64,000 nucleotides of DNA from JBDNJM01 sp041687755 (GTDB taxonomy: Bacteria > Planctomycetota > UBA1135 > GCA-002686595), in contig JBDNJM010000034.1 of NCBI GenBank assembly GCA_041687755.1, forward strand, positions 1-64,000, read 5' to 3'. Shown piece by piece: positions 7,990-16,157 of the stretch. Position 1 is the stretch's first letter. The number at the start of each line of letters is the position of its first letter. The notes under the pieces were generated by a model. It did no database searches. It saw only the letters and a list, made by a program, of their open reading frames with translations, and was not told the DNA's origin. The position numbers and the translations under genes are program-made.

Positions 7990-8975
7990 AGCGCGCCCTC
8001 GTCACCGGCGGAGCGGGGTTCCTAGGGAGCGAGATCGTGCGCCAGCTGCTCGAGCGCGGCGTTCAGGTCACGGCCGTCAGCCGCCGCCGCTACCCCGAGC
8101 TCGTGGCCGCCGGGGCCGCCTCCGAGCAGCTCGACCTGGCCAGCGCGAGCGTCGCCGAAACCGCGCGCCTCGTCGAAGGCCACGACACGGTGTTCCACAC
8201 GGCGGCCCTCGCCGGCGTTTGGGGCCCGCGCGAAGCCTTCCAGCGCACCAACGTCACCGGCACCGCCACCCTGCTCGCCGCTGCGCAGACGGCCGGCGTC
8301 GAACGCTTCGTGCACACCTCCAGCCCCAGCGTCGTGTTCGGCACCACCGACCACGTGAATGCTGGCGCCGACCTGCCCTACCCAGACCGCTTCGAGAGCC
8401 CCTACCCGGAGTCCAAGGCGGCGGCCGAGCGGCTCGTGCTCGCGCCGAACCTCGACCTGCCCACGGTCGCCCTGCGGCCGCACCTGATCTTCGGACCCGG
8501 GGACCCGCACCTGCTCCCGCGCGTCGTCGCACGGGCGCGCGCCGGCCGGCTCGTGCAGATCGGCGACGGTCAGAACCTCGTCAGCCTGACCTTCGTGGAG
8601 AACGCGGCCGCCGCCCACCTCGCCGCCGCCGACCGGCTCACGCCCGACGCCGCCTGCCGCGGAGGCGCCTACTTCGTCAACCAGCGCGAACCCGCGCGCC
8701 TGTGGGACTGGATCGGACAGATCCTCGATCGCCTCGAGATCCCGCGCCCGCGACGTTCGATCTCACCGGCGCTCGCTTACCGGCTCGGTCAAGCCGCCGA
8801 GCTCGCGTGGAAGGCTCTGCGCCGGCCAGGCGAGCCGCCCATGACGCGCTTCGTCGCGCGCCAGCTCGCGCTCAGCCACACCTACGATCTGGGTCCTGCC
8901 GAGCGCGACCTCGGGTATGTCGAGCGCGTCGATCTCGCGTCCGCCACCGAGCGCACGATCGAGTCGTTGCGCTAG
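7986..8975 (+). CDS. oleD: OleD-like NAD(P)-dependent 2-alkyl-3-ketoacid reductase
   Basis: A 329-residue extended short-chain dehydrogenase beginning at GTG 7986, which overlaps the oleC stop (GTGA). The Rossmann motif GGAGFLG is near residue 8, and the catalytic Tyr140-x3-Lys144 reads YPESK. The protein resembles 3-beta-hydroxysteroid dehydrogenase/isomerases, the family that contains OleD. OleD reduces the beta-keto acid made by OleA to the beta-hydroxy acid used by OleC. It is the last gene of the run; a strong hairpin follows about 185 bp downstream. OleA, the thiolase-like condensing enzyme needed to start the pathway, is not in the window. Confidence 0.85.
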   Translation: MKRALVTGGAGFLGSEIVRQLLERGVQVTAVSRRRYPELVAAGAASEQLDLASASVAETARLVEGHDTVFHTAALAGVWGPREAFQRTNVTGTATLLAAAQTAGVERFVHTSSPSVVFGTTDHVNAGADLPYPDRFESPYPESKAAAERLVLAPNLDLPTVALRPHLIFGPGDPHLLPRVVARARAGRLVQIGDGQNLVSLTFVENAAAAHLAAADRLTPDAACRGGAYFVNQREPARLWDWIGQILDRLEIPRPRRSISPALAYRLGQAAELAWKALRRPGEPPMTRFVARQLALSHTYDLGPAERDLGYVERVDLASATERTIESLR

Positions 8976-9160
8976 CGCAACCGGGGCGCCACCTCGTTTC
9001 TGGGCTGGAACTCCATGTTCCTGTCGGACGGGGAGCCTTCGCTAAGGACACGGACGTCATCACCGAGCCCGCGGCTACGGCATCGACGCGGAGAGCGCCC
9101 TCGCCTGGGAGTCGTCCCGCCCCTGTTCGGCGCGTGGCTGCGGCCGCGCGCCCGACCGAG

Positions 9161-9207
9161 AGCGACCCCGCGTGCGGCCCCTTGGGGGAACCGCACGCGG
9201 GGTCGCT
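9161..9207. terminator. Perfect 17-bp stem-loop between convergent genes
   Basis: Bases 9161-9177 pair without mismatch to 9191-9207, leaving a 13-base loop. The structure lies between oleD (plus) and a minus-strand lipoprotein gene, so it probably ends transcription in both directions. There is no long T-run, but the stem is very GC-rich. Bases 8976-9160 show no convincing gene. Confidence 0.8.
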
Positions 9208-9235
9208 GTCGTTGCTGACCTTTCGCCTGCGACCG

Positions 9236-9592
9236 TCAGGGCGTCAGGACCGTCATCGACGAGAGCCCGTCGAGGTTGAGCCAGCGCTCGGGTCCCTCCT
9301 CTTCGGACTGCACGCTGAACCAGCGGCCGCGCACGGCCGTGATTTCGAGGCCCTCTCCAAGATTGACTGATCCACTGCTCACGGACTCGAACTGGGTGAT
9401 GACTTGACCCTTCGAGATCGGTTCATCCGCGGAGGAGTCCCGGCTGCAGCCGATGAACAGCAGCGACGAGAGCAGGCCGAGCAACAGCAGACCGCGGGTA
9501 AGATCGGGGCTGGAGGAATCAGTGAACATGGTTTCGGGAGCGTCTTGGGAAAGGGAGGGAAGGAGCGAGTCTGCAGGGTCGGAGGGCGACAT
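9236..9592 (-). CDS. Small putative lipoprotein, third gene of the SPFH operon
   Basis: A 118-residue protein whose ATG at 9592 overlaps the upstream SPFH stop (TGATG). A hydrophobic segment (LLLLGLLSSLLFIG) ends at a cysteine, giving a plausible lipobox. An internal ATG at 9529 would place the signal closer to the N-terminus, and either start is possible. The mature part is about 65 residues, acidic, and ends in a compact beta-rich stretch resembling a small SH3-like fold; this is an impression, not a match. The gene order suggests it accompanies the two SPFH membrane proteins at the cell envelope. No function is assigned. Confidence 0.6.
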   Translation of the reverse strand: MSPSDPADSLLPSLSQDAPETMFTDSSSPDLTRGLLLLGLLSSLLFIGCSRDSSADEPISKGQVITQFESVSSGSVNLGEGLEITAVRGRWFSVQSEEEGPERWLNLDGLSSMTVLTP

Positions 9593-10719
9593 CAGGGCCT
9601 CGGCGTGATCAGCGCCTGCAGCGCATCAAGGTCTAGGGGGGAGGGCACGTCCGCGCGTGACGGATCGAGCACGACCGTCTCGATGTGCAGCGCTGCCGCG
9701 GCCTTGACGGCGAGGTAGCTCGCGCCACCGGCACCCGATAGCACGGCCAACTCATTTGCACGAGCCTCCGCCCGCGCCTCGCCGATCGCGCGCTGCCCCT
9801 CAGCCACTGCCGCGACGTACTCCGCCTCGGCCTCGGACTTGAGCGCGGAAATCGACGTGGTGGCTGTGGAACGCAGCGTCGCCATCTGGATCTGGTGGGC
9901 CGCCCGCCGCTCGGTCTGGGCCCCTTCGGCGCGGGCCTCGATCTCCTTGACGCTGCGCGCGTCCTCGGCGGCGGACTGGGCCAGCTCTTCCTTGGCCTGG
10001 GCAGCTGCGATGCTCGCGGCCGAACGCCGCTGGTTCTGGACCTCGAGCTGCTCGGCCTGCAGGCCCTCCTCGTACTGCTTCGAGAAGCGCACGGAGTGCA
10101 GCGCTACGTACTCAGGCCGACAGTGCACCTCGCCCAGCTCGGCCTGCAGCTTCGGCATCAGCGCCTCCACCGCGGCCATGCGGCGCTCGGTCGAAAACCA
10201 CTCCTGGCTGTCCAAAAGCGCAAGCTCGGAGCGCAACACCCCCTCGGCGATCGAGCGGACGCGCGCCTCGTGCAGCACTTCGAGACCCTCAGCCACGAGG
10301 CGCCAGGCTCCGTCCTCGAGAATCGAGAACGCGACTACGGCCTCGAGCGAAACCGGATTGTCGTCGCGCGTGCGCAGCTCGAGCGGCGGCGCCTGGTCCG
10401 CGCCAAAGACGGCGAACCGAGTGCGGCCATTGAGCTGCTTCCAGCCGCGCTCGCCGGCGAGGCTGAAGTGCGTGCCCGGGCGATAGTCGCGCTGCTGCAC
10501 GCCGCCGCCGAAGGTCGCGACGCGCACGCCGATGCTGCCCGGCGCAACCTGCACCAGCACGCGCGGCAGGGCCGCGGACACGGCCAAAGCGGTCATCAGC
10601 AACACGGCCATCCAGCGCACGATGTAGAGCTTCAGGAAGCGCAGCACCCAGCGCCCGGTGGTGCGGGAGACCAACTCGAGGTCTCCGAGCAACGAGATCA
10701 AGTTTTCTAAACTGAACAT
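9592..10719 (-). CDS. SPFH/Band 7 domain membrane protein, second of a pair
   Basis: A 375-residue protein. A membrane segment near residues 28-52 is followed by an SPFH domain (from about VAPGSIGVRVATFGGG) and a long Ala/Glu-rich coiled coil (about 225-330). This is the layout of HflC, prohibitin and flotillin-like proteins, which form ring or cage scaffolds on membranes. The ATG overlaps the stop of the previous SPFH gene by one base, so the pair probably forms a hetero-oligomer in the manner of HflK-HflC. The genes are divergent in sequence, and no FtsH protease is adjacent. Confidence 0.8.
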   Translation of the reverse strand: MFSLENLISLLGDLELVSRTTGRWVLRFLKLYIVRWMAVLLMTALAVSAALPRVLVQVAPGSIGVRVATFGGGVQQRDYRPGTHFSLAGERGWKQLNGRTRFAVFGADQAPPLELRTRDDNPVSLEAVVAFSILEDGAWRLVAEGLEVLHEARVRSIAEGVLRSELALLDSQEWFSTERRMAAVEALMPKLQAELGEVHCRPEYVALHSVRFSKQYEEGLQAEQLEVQNQRRSAASIAAAQAKEELAQSAAEDARSVKEIEARAEGAQTERRAAHQIQMATLRSTATTSISALKSEAEAEYVAAVAEGQRAIGEARAEARANELAVLSGAGGASYLAVKAAAALHIETVVLDPSRADVPSPLDLDALQALITPRP

Positions 10720-11870
10720 CAGAGTTCCTCCCCCAGCGCGGCCGGAAGGGCCTGAACCGGCGACCTGGCTGCCTGCACCGTCGGCAGGAATTGGAAGCGC
10801 ATGCGCGAGAGGGCGCCCACCAGCTCGCGACGCACGAGCAGGTCTCCGTTCTCCGCCAGCGCCGCGATTTCAGCGGTCAAGGTGGCGTTCTCCGAAGCCG
10901 ACGTTTGCGCCAGGGCCTGGGCCTGGGCCCGATACTTGGCGCGCTCGGCGTTGCCGGACGCGGTCCGCCCAATGGCATAGGACTCGGCATCCGCGAGGTC
11001 GCGCACGTTCTTGGCCTCGATCGACAAGCGATCGCGCAGCAGGTCGCTCTCCAACAGCTTCGAGGCCTCGGCGGCCTTGCGCTCAGCCTTCTTGAGGGTG
11101 GCCGCGCGCAGGGCCGCGCGCTGGCCGAGCTCTCCCGTCCAGCGCTCCGCCTCCTGCTCAAGCTGCTTGCGATCCGCGATCGCCTTCTCGTAGTTGCGAT
11201 CGAACTGCGGCTTCGGCGTCAGAAGCTGTACGACCCGCAGCCCGTGCTCCGCAAAGCGCGCCTGAATGCGCTCGCGCGCCGTCTCGCGCGCCGCTTCGAT
11301 CAGGCCCGGATCGACGGTCTCCTCGGTCGTCAGGCGCCCGAACTCCTCGCGCAGGATCGAACGCCCCAGGCTCTGCGCCCAACCGTTTTGGAAAGAGTCC
11401 TCGGGGCCCGAGTCGAACAGCACAAGGTCCGCGCGCTCGGCGTCGATCGCGTAGTGCAGTACCAGGTCCTCGAACCAGAACTCCGAGCCGTCGGTCGCCC
11501 GCACCGACAGGTACGGGACCTGGTTGCGCCCCACGACGTCCTCGCCCTGCATGCGGAACTCCACCGGACGTCTATCGAGCACATAGAACCGCTGCAGCAG
11601 CGGCCACACCAGGTGCAACCCGGGGTTCGTCAGCACGCGGCGATCGCCGCTGAACTGGTCGACGACGACCCCCACTTCCGTCGCCTCCAGCTCGCAGAAC
11701 AGCGGCTGATCCACCGCGCGTGCGGCCAAGACGAGGCCGATGGGGACTCCGAGTAGGCCCGCCAGGCCGCCGAGCAGAAGACGTCGGCGGACTCGTCCGC
11801 GGCGGCGTGTCGGAGGCGGAGCGGGCAGGCCCGAGGCGAGCGTAATGAACCGGTCGGCAATGTGAGGCAC
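10719..11870 (-). CDS. SPFH/Band 7 domain membrane protein, first of a pair
   Basis: A 383-residue protein with an arginine-rich N-terminus, a membrane helix near residues 30-50, an SPFH domain (about 60-250; PGLHLVWPLLQRFYVLDRRPVEF is typical) and a coiled coil rich in Glu, Ala, Lys and Arg. It is the first gene of a three-gene operon. Gene pairs of this kind (HflK/HflC, or paired flotillin-like proteins) regulate membrane proteases or organise membrane microdomains; which applies here is not visible. The promoter should lie in 11871-12083. Confidence 0.78.
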   Translation of the reverse strand: MPHIADRFITLASGLPAPPPTRRRGRVRRRLLLGGLAGLLGVPIGLVLAARAVDQPLFCELEATEVGVVVDQFSGDRRVLTNPGLHLVWPLLQRFYVLDRRPVEFRMQGEDVVGRNQVPYLSVRATDGSEFWFEDLVLHYAIDAERADLVLFDSGPEDSFQNGWAQSLGRSILREEFGRLTTEETVDPGLIEAARETARERIQARFAEHGLRVVQLLTPKPQFDRNYEKAIADRKQLEQEAERWTGELGQRAALRAATLKKAERKAAEASKLLESDLLRDRLSIEAKNVRDLADAESYAIGRTASGNAERAKYRAQAQALAQTSASENATLTAEIAALAENGDLLVRRELVGALSRMRFQFLPTVQAARSPVQALPAALGEEL

Positions 11871-11895
11871 GAGGAGTCCAGGCTAGTGGGGACGA

Positions 11896-11931
11896 CCGTC
11901 CGCTGCCGAGGACATCCAAGGCAGCGGACGG
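11896..11931. terminator. 12-bp hairpin downstream of the superoxide dismutase gene
   Basis: Bases 11896-11907 pair perfectly with 11920-11931 around a 12-base loop. The hairpin lies about 150 bp past the dismutase stop and just ahead of the SPFH gene on the same strand. It could end the dismutase transcript or sit in the SPFH leader. No T-tract follows. Confidence 0.4.
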
Positions 11932-12083
11932 GCTCACGGTCGCCCTGAGGGGCGGCAGGTTCGCGAGCGAGATCCCTGGCTAGAGCAAGCGCCGTGCCAG
12001 CGCTGCTCGGACTCCTGCGGCGGGTGCCGATCTAAGGGCCGGTCGTGCTCTCCGCGGAGTCGGGCGGCCTCCCCCTTCCGGGC

Positions 12084-12842
12084 CTAGCCCCGGCCCTGGG
12101 CCCGCGCCAAGCGCTGGCTGACGGCGTCCCAGTTGACGACGTTCCACCAGGAGTTCAGGTACTCACCCCGGCGGTTCTCGTAGGTCAGGTAGTAAGCGTG
12201 CTCCCACACGTCGTTGCCCATGACCACCTCGCGGCCTTGGGACAGCGGCGTGTCCTGGTTCGGTGTGCTCTCGACGGCCAAGCGGCCGTCTCCGTCGAGC
12301 GTCAGCCAGACCCAGCCGCTGCCGAACTGCCCGCCACCGGCCTTGTTGAAGGCCTCCTTGAAGGCCCCGAAGCTGCCGAACGCGCTGTCGATGGCCTCGC
12401 CGAGCTCGCCCGTGGGCGCACCGCCGCCCTCCGGTCCCATGATCTCCCAGAACATGGTGTGGTTGACGTGACCGCCGCCGGAGTTGCGCACGGCCGTGTG
12501 GATGTCCTCGGGCACCGCGTCGAGCTCGCGCAGCAGGTCTTCAGGCGACTTGGCGAACAGCGCCGGATGCGCCTCGAGGGCGGCATTGAGCTTGCGCACG
12601 TAGCCCGCGTGGTGCATGCCGTGGTGCAGCTCCATGATGCGCGTGCCGATCACCGGCTCGAGCGCGTCCGGCGCGTAGGGCAGCGACGGCAGGACGTGCA
12701 GGCTCTGGCCGTCCTGCAGGCCAGCCGAGCTGCTGCGGCAGGCGCTGGCGGAGCCCGCGACGGAGAACGCAGCGGCGCTCGCGGCCGCCCCCATCAGGAA
12801 GCTGCGGCGGTCAAGTTCGGGCGTCGGGGGCGGGGTGGACAT
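12084..12842 (-). CDS. sodA: Exported Fe/Mn superoxide dismutase, Mn-type, with a Tat signal
   Basis: About 252 residues from ATG 12842; an earlier in-frame start at 12875 is possible. The N-terminus has a twin-arginine signal (DRRSFLMG) followed by an Ala-rich hydrophobic stretch ending ASAC, so the enzyme is probably exported folded. The catalytic domain is complete, with metal ligands in LHHGMHHAGY, in NHTMFWE, and in DVWEHAYYL. The stretch STPNQDTPL carries the glutamine placed as in Mn-type enzymes. The protein converts superoxide to peroxide and oxygen, here outside the cytoplasm. It reads away from the next gene, so promoters for both should lie in 12843-13008; a lone AT-rich site at 12933-12938 could be a -10 element. 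Confidence 0.9.
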   Translation of the reverse strand: MSTPPPTPELDRRSFLMGAAASAAAFSVAGSASACRSSSAGLQDGQSLHVLPSLPYAPDALEPVIGTRIMELHHGMHHAGYVRKLNAALEAHPALFAKSPEDLLRELDAVPEDIHTAVRNSGGGHVNHTMFWEIMGPEGGGAPTGELGEAIDSAFGSFGAFKEAFNKAGGGQFGSGWVWLTLDGDGRLAVESTPNQDTPLSQGREVVMGNDVWEHAYYLTYENRRGEYLNSWWNVVNWDAVSQRLARAQGRG

Positions 12843-13008
12843 GGGACGGCGTTCGGTGCTGGGGGCGTGAAACACGCCCTAGGGTTCGCCCGGCGCAGGT
12901 TCCGCGCGCCGGAAGGAGGAGTCGGGTGTAACACTATAGGTCCGCGGGCCTGCCCCTTCTCCACGGGCTCTCAGCACCCAAGCTCCAGGCCCCCTCGGCA
13001 CCCCCGCC

Positions 13009-14388
13009 ATGTCGCACCTACGCTCCAGCCGCCTCGCCCTGACGCTCCTGATCGCGACGACCCCGAGCGCGGGGGCTTCCAGCGGGCCAGTTGCCTGCCC
13101 CTCGCCTGTCCCGGCACTCGCAGGTCGGACGGCCCCGCTCACGCCCCAGGCCGAGTCCGGCCTCGACTCGGTCGTCGTGGACGGCAAGGAGCACCGCGGC
13201 CGCGTGCTCTCCCGCCACGGGGAGCGGGTCCGCATGACGGTGGACGGCCGGCGGCTCGAGTGGGACGCCGCCGAGGTGCAGCGCGTCGTCACGCGCTCCG
13301 ACCACGCCGCCGCCTGGCTGGACAAGCGCCGCCCCGGCCAGGACCCGTCGACCCGCTGGCGCCTGATCGAAGCCGCCCGCGCGGCCGGCCTGCCGAACCT
13401 CGCGCAACTCGCCGCCCTCGAGCTGCTGCTCGACGCCCCCGACCACGAACCGGCGCGCGAGCTGGTCGGTCACCGCGGCCGCCCCGGCGCCTGGCAGATC
13501 CGCTTTGAAGGCCGCTGGCTGGGCGAGGCGACGTACGCGCGCGAGATCCGCGACGGTCTGTCCCTCGAACTGCACGGCGAGCACTTCCGCGTGCTCACCG
13601 ACGCCGGCCTGGAACGCGGCCTCCAGATCGCCTTCGACCTCGAGCTCCTGCACGCCCGCTGGGCCGCCGAATTCGCGCCGCTGTTCGAATCCGCAGAGAC
13701 CACCGAGCCGCTGCTCGTCGAGGTCCACGCCCAACGCGATACCGCCGAGGTCTTCGCCTCCCAGTTCGCGCTCCCCTACTACGACCCCGGCCGCCTACTG
13801 GGCTCGATCCTCACCGTCGACCCCCGCGTCGTCACCTGGTACGAGCCGCTCGCGCCCCGCCCGCTGTGGATGTTCGACCTCGCGACCCAGGGGCTGATCT
13901 ACAACGACGTGCTCCAAGAGCGCCTGGTGGGCATCCCCCGCGACACGACCCGCTACCGCGAGAACGCTGCCCTCGAGATCGGCCTCGGGGCCTGGGTCCA
14001 ACGCACCTCGGCCGGACCGCCCGGCCACGCCGTCACGATCCCCTACGCCTTGGACCCGATCGTCGCGGAGCTGGCCCGCCGCCGCAGCAGCACCGACCCG
14101 ATCGCCGGTCGCCTGCGCGAGCTGCCCTACCTGCTGACCGTCGGCTACGAACGCCTGCAGCTCGACGGCCGCGAAAACGCGCTGCTGCGCGCAAAGCTCG
14201 AGCTGTTCATCGCCTGGCTCCTGGATCCGGCGACCCAGCTGACCCCGACCCGCACCGGCGCCGTGGCCCTCGGCGAGATCGTGCGCAGCACCTACCTCAC
14301 CAACAAGGGCCTCTCGACCTCCGCCTGGGACCGCGCCCTGGGCGAGCGCATCGAACGCCTGGAACCGGCCTGGCGCGCGACGTTCTGA
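13009..14388 (+). CDS. Secreted protein of unknown function
   Basis: A 459-residue protein not recognised. It starts with a signal-peptide-like segment (about residues 1-23, cleavage plausible after AGA). A short beta-rich part follows (VVVDGKEHRGRVLSRHGE), similar in feel to small SH3-like domains. The rest is mixed alpha/beta, with no HExxH or other obvious catalytic motif. The middle (about 190-330) resembles the layout of secreted peptidase-like DUF families of planctomycetes, but without the zinc motif this cannot be claimed. It stands alone, divergent from the dismutase gene and convergent with the broken sulfatase gene. A 22-bp dispersed repeat begins 6 bp after its stop. Confidence 0.65.
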   Translation: MSHLRSSRLALTLLIATTPSAGASSGPVACPSPVPALAGRTAPLTPQAESGLDSVVVDGKEHRGRVLSRHGERVRMTVDGRRLEWDAAEVQRVVTRSDHAAAWLDKRRPGQDPSTRWRLIEAARAAGLPNLAQLAALELLLDAPDHEPARELVGHRGRPGAWQIRFEGRWLGEATYAREIRDGLSLELHGEHFRVLTDAGLERGLQIAFDLELLHARWAAEFAPLFESAETTEPLLVEVHAQRDTAEVFASQFALPYYDPGRLLGSILTVDPRVVTWYEPLAPRPLWMFDLATQGLIYNDVLQERLVGIPRDTTRYRENAALEIGLGAWVQRTSAGPPGHAVTIPYALDPIVAELARRRSSTDPIAGRLRELPYLLTVGYERLQLDGRENALLRAKLELFIAWLLDPATQLTPTRTGAVALGEIVRSTYLTNKGLSTSAWDRALGERIERLEPAWRATF

Positions 14389-14393
14389 GCGCT

Positions 14394-14415
14394 GGGGTCT
14401 GACCGGAAGCCGCCA
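14394..14415 (+). repeat. Copy of the 22-bp dispersed repeat
   Basis: This matches the 22-bp motif found as an inverted pair at 57895-57916 and 58131-58152, with a single mismatch (position 15). It begins 6 bp after the stop of the secreted-protein gene, a typical location for REP-like elements. Confidence 0.7.
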
Positions 14416-14588
14416 GGTGAAGCGCTCGCCCCCCTCTCGCGCCCCTTCAACCAACACCCGGCGAGCCGGTTACATCCATCCAATCCGGCGCGTGCCCCGA
14501 CTACAGGGTCTCAACTGGGTGCAGCCGCTCCCGTCACGGGCCTTCCCGGGCGAAGTGAGCGGTACGGGAACCCGACCAACAGCCTTCT

Positions 14589-14622
14589 AATGGGCAAGCA
14601 GCCGGGTCGCGGGGAGCCCATT
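14589..14622. terminator. Possible weak stem-loop between convergent genes
   Basis: A 7-bp inverted repeat (AATGGGC at 14589 and GCCCATT at 14616) encloses a GC-rich 20-base loop that may fold further. It sits 24 bp before the end of the broken sulfatase gene. The rest of 14416-14588 shows nothing recognisable. Confidence 0.3.
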
Positions 14623-14645
14623 GGCAGATTCCTGTCGGACCCCAG

Positions 14646-16144
14646 CTAGTTGCCTGTGTAGCCCAGCGCTTCGAGTTCGGCGCGTCCCGCTTCATCGAGT
14701 TCGCCCTGCTCGGTGGGCGGGCGGATGGCGAAGCGGGTGCTGTTGGAGGCGCGGCGCGCGTCGAGCAGTTCGTCGAGCAGTTCGTCGAGGCGCGCGCGCG
14801 CGTTCGGGCGGGCAGCGCTCGCGTCGCGCACCTCGGCGGGGTCGCGGTCGAGGTCGATCAGAGCGCTGCCGACCAGACCCGCCTGGTTGCTGCCCTCGTC
14901 GCCGATGATTCGGCGCAGGCGCATGCGAGTGCGGCCGTCCGAGACGGCGTCCACGATTAGCCCGCGGCTCTCGAGGTAGAGCTGGTGGTAGACCGGCTCG
15001 GGCGGCAGCTCCTCACCGCACAGAATGGGCGCGAACGAGCGGCCCTGCATTTCTCCGGGAGCATAGGACACGCCCAGGAGGTCGAGCAGCGTCGGCGCGA
15101 CGTCGGTCAAGGTGACCTGGTGCGGGCTGCGGCCGCGGGCGATGCCTGGGCCGGCCAAGATCAACGGCACGTGCAGCAGCTCCTCGGTCAGCTCGCCCTG
15201 GTGCCCCAGCAGGCCGTGCTCGCCAAACGCCTCGCCGTGGTCGCTGAGCAGCACCAGCACGGTGTTCTCGGAGCCGACCAGGCCCTCCCACACGTTCCAG
15301 AACTTGGCGAATGCGTCGTCGACGTGGGCGACGTTCTCGTCGTACAGGTCGGAGAGGAACTTGAGGTCCCGGTCGTCCATGCCGTCGAAGCCGGCCAGGA
15401 AGTCGCCCGACCCGGGGAAGGTGTCGGCGGCCGCCTTCTCGGCGAGCGCTTCGTAGCGCCCCAAGAACAGTCCGTCGTAGTCCGGATTGGTGTACCGGCC
15501 GCGGTAGCTGCGCGGCGGAACGTACGGCGCGTGGGGCTCGTAGGTGTGCAGGAAGCAGAACAGCGGGCGCTCCTAGGAACGACCGCGCAGGAAGCCCTCG
15601 AACACGGGCAGCTTCTTTTCGAACATCGCTAGGTGATTGCCCTGAAAGTCGAAGCCGCGCCCGAAGCCCAGGACGGGGTGAATGTTGCCCGTGTCGGTGA
15701 AGGTCGCGGTCTCCCAGCCGGCCGCCTGCAGGCGTTCCGGCAGGGTCGGGACGTCGAGGGAGAGGCTGAAGCGCGCCTTGCTGACCGACTTGACGTTCCA
15801 GATCCCGTGGGCCTCGGGTCCAGACCCGTGAACAGGCTCATCTGGCTCGGCGCCGTGCGCGACGCGGCCGCGTGGGCGCGTTCGAGCACGAACCCGTCCG
15901 CGGCCAGGCTGTCGATGAATGGCGTCGTGTCGCGGTCGTGGCCGTAGACCCCGAGGCGATCCGCGCGCAAGGTGTCCAGGCTGACCATCAGGACGTTCGG
16001 GAGCGTCTCCTGCTCCGCGCAGCCCGTGAGCGTGGCCCCGACCAGAGCCCATGCGACCAGCACGCCGCCCGCTCGCAGAACGAGCGGGCGGCGCGCCGAG
16101 TCCGCGACGGGAACACCTAAACGGCTGCCCCCGTCCCGGGCCAA
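14646..16144 (-). pseudogene. Sulfatase/alkaline-phosphatase-superfamily lipoprotein, frameshifted and interrupted by a stop
   Basis: Reading from 16144, a lipoprotein signal (VGATLTGC) leads into a sulfatase-like domain: SLDTLRADRLG, TTPFIDSLAADG, then TAPSQMSLFTG. About 15814-15819 one base appears to be missing, because the family-like continuation (EAHGIWNVKSVSK) is in the next frame. That frame runs to an amber codon at 15573-15575, then continues open to 14646 with HTYEPHAPY, LLSDHGEAFGEHGLLGHQG and a normal C-terminus. The position usually held by the formylglycine Cys/Ser is Thr, so even intact it would be a threonine-nucleophile phosphatase/phosphodiesterase-type member rather than a classical sulfatase. 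Two lesions imply a pseudogene, unless both are sequencing errors. Confidence 0.8.
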
Positions 16145-16157
16145 CCGGGCGCGGACG

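Noticed and set aside
9015..9218. Plus-strand frame of 67 residues after oleD
   Set aside because: It is Arg/Pro-rich from GC bias and runs through the perfect terminator hairpin.
14416..14588. Riboswitch or structured RNA near the end of the secreted-protein gene
   Set aside because: It lies between convergent genes and does not show a known riboswitch core; GC-rich pairing alone is weak evidence.
14646..16144. Programmed frameshift plus stop-codon readthrough in the sulfatase-like gene
   Set aside because: No slippery heptamer or stimulatory structure is seen near 15815, and two independent events would be needed.
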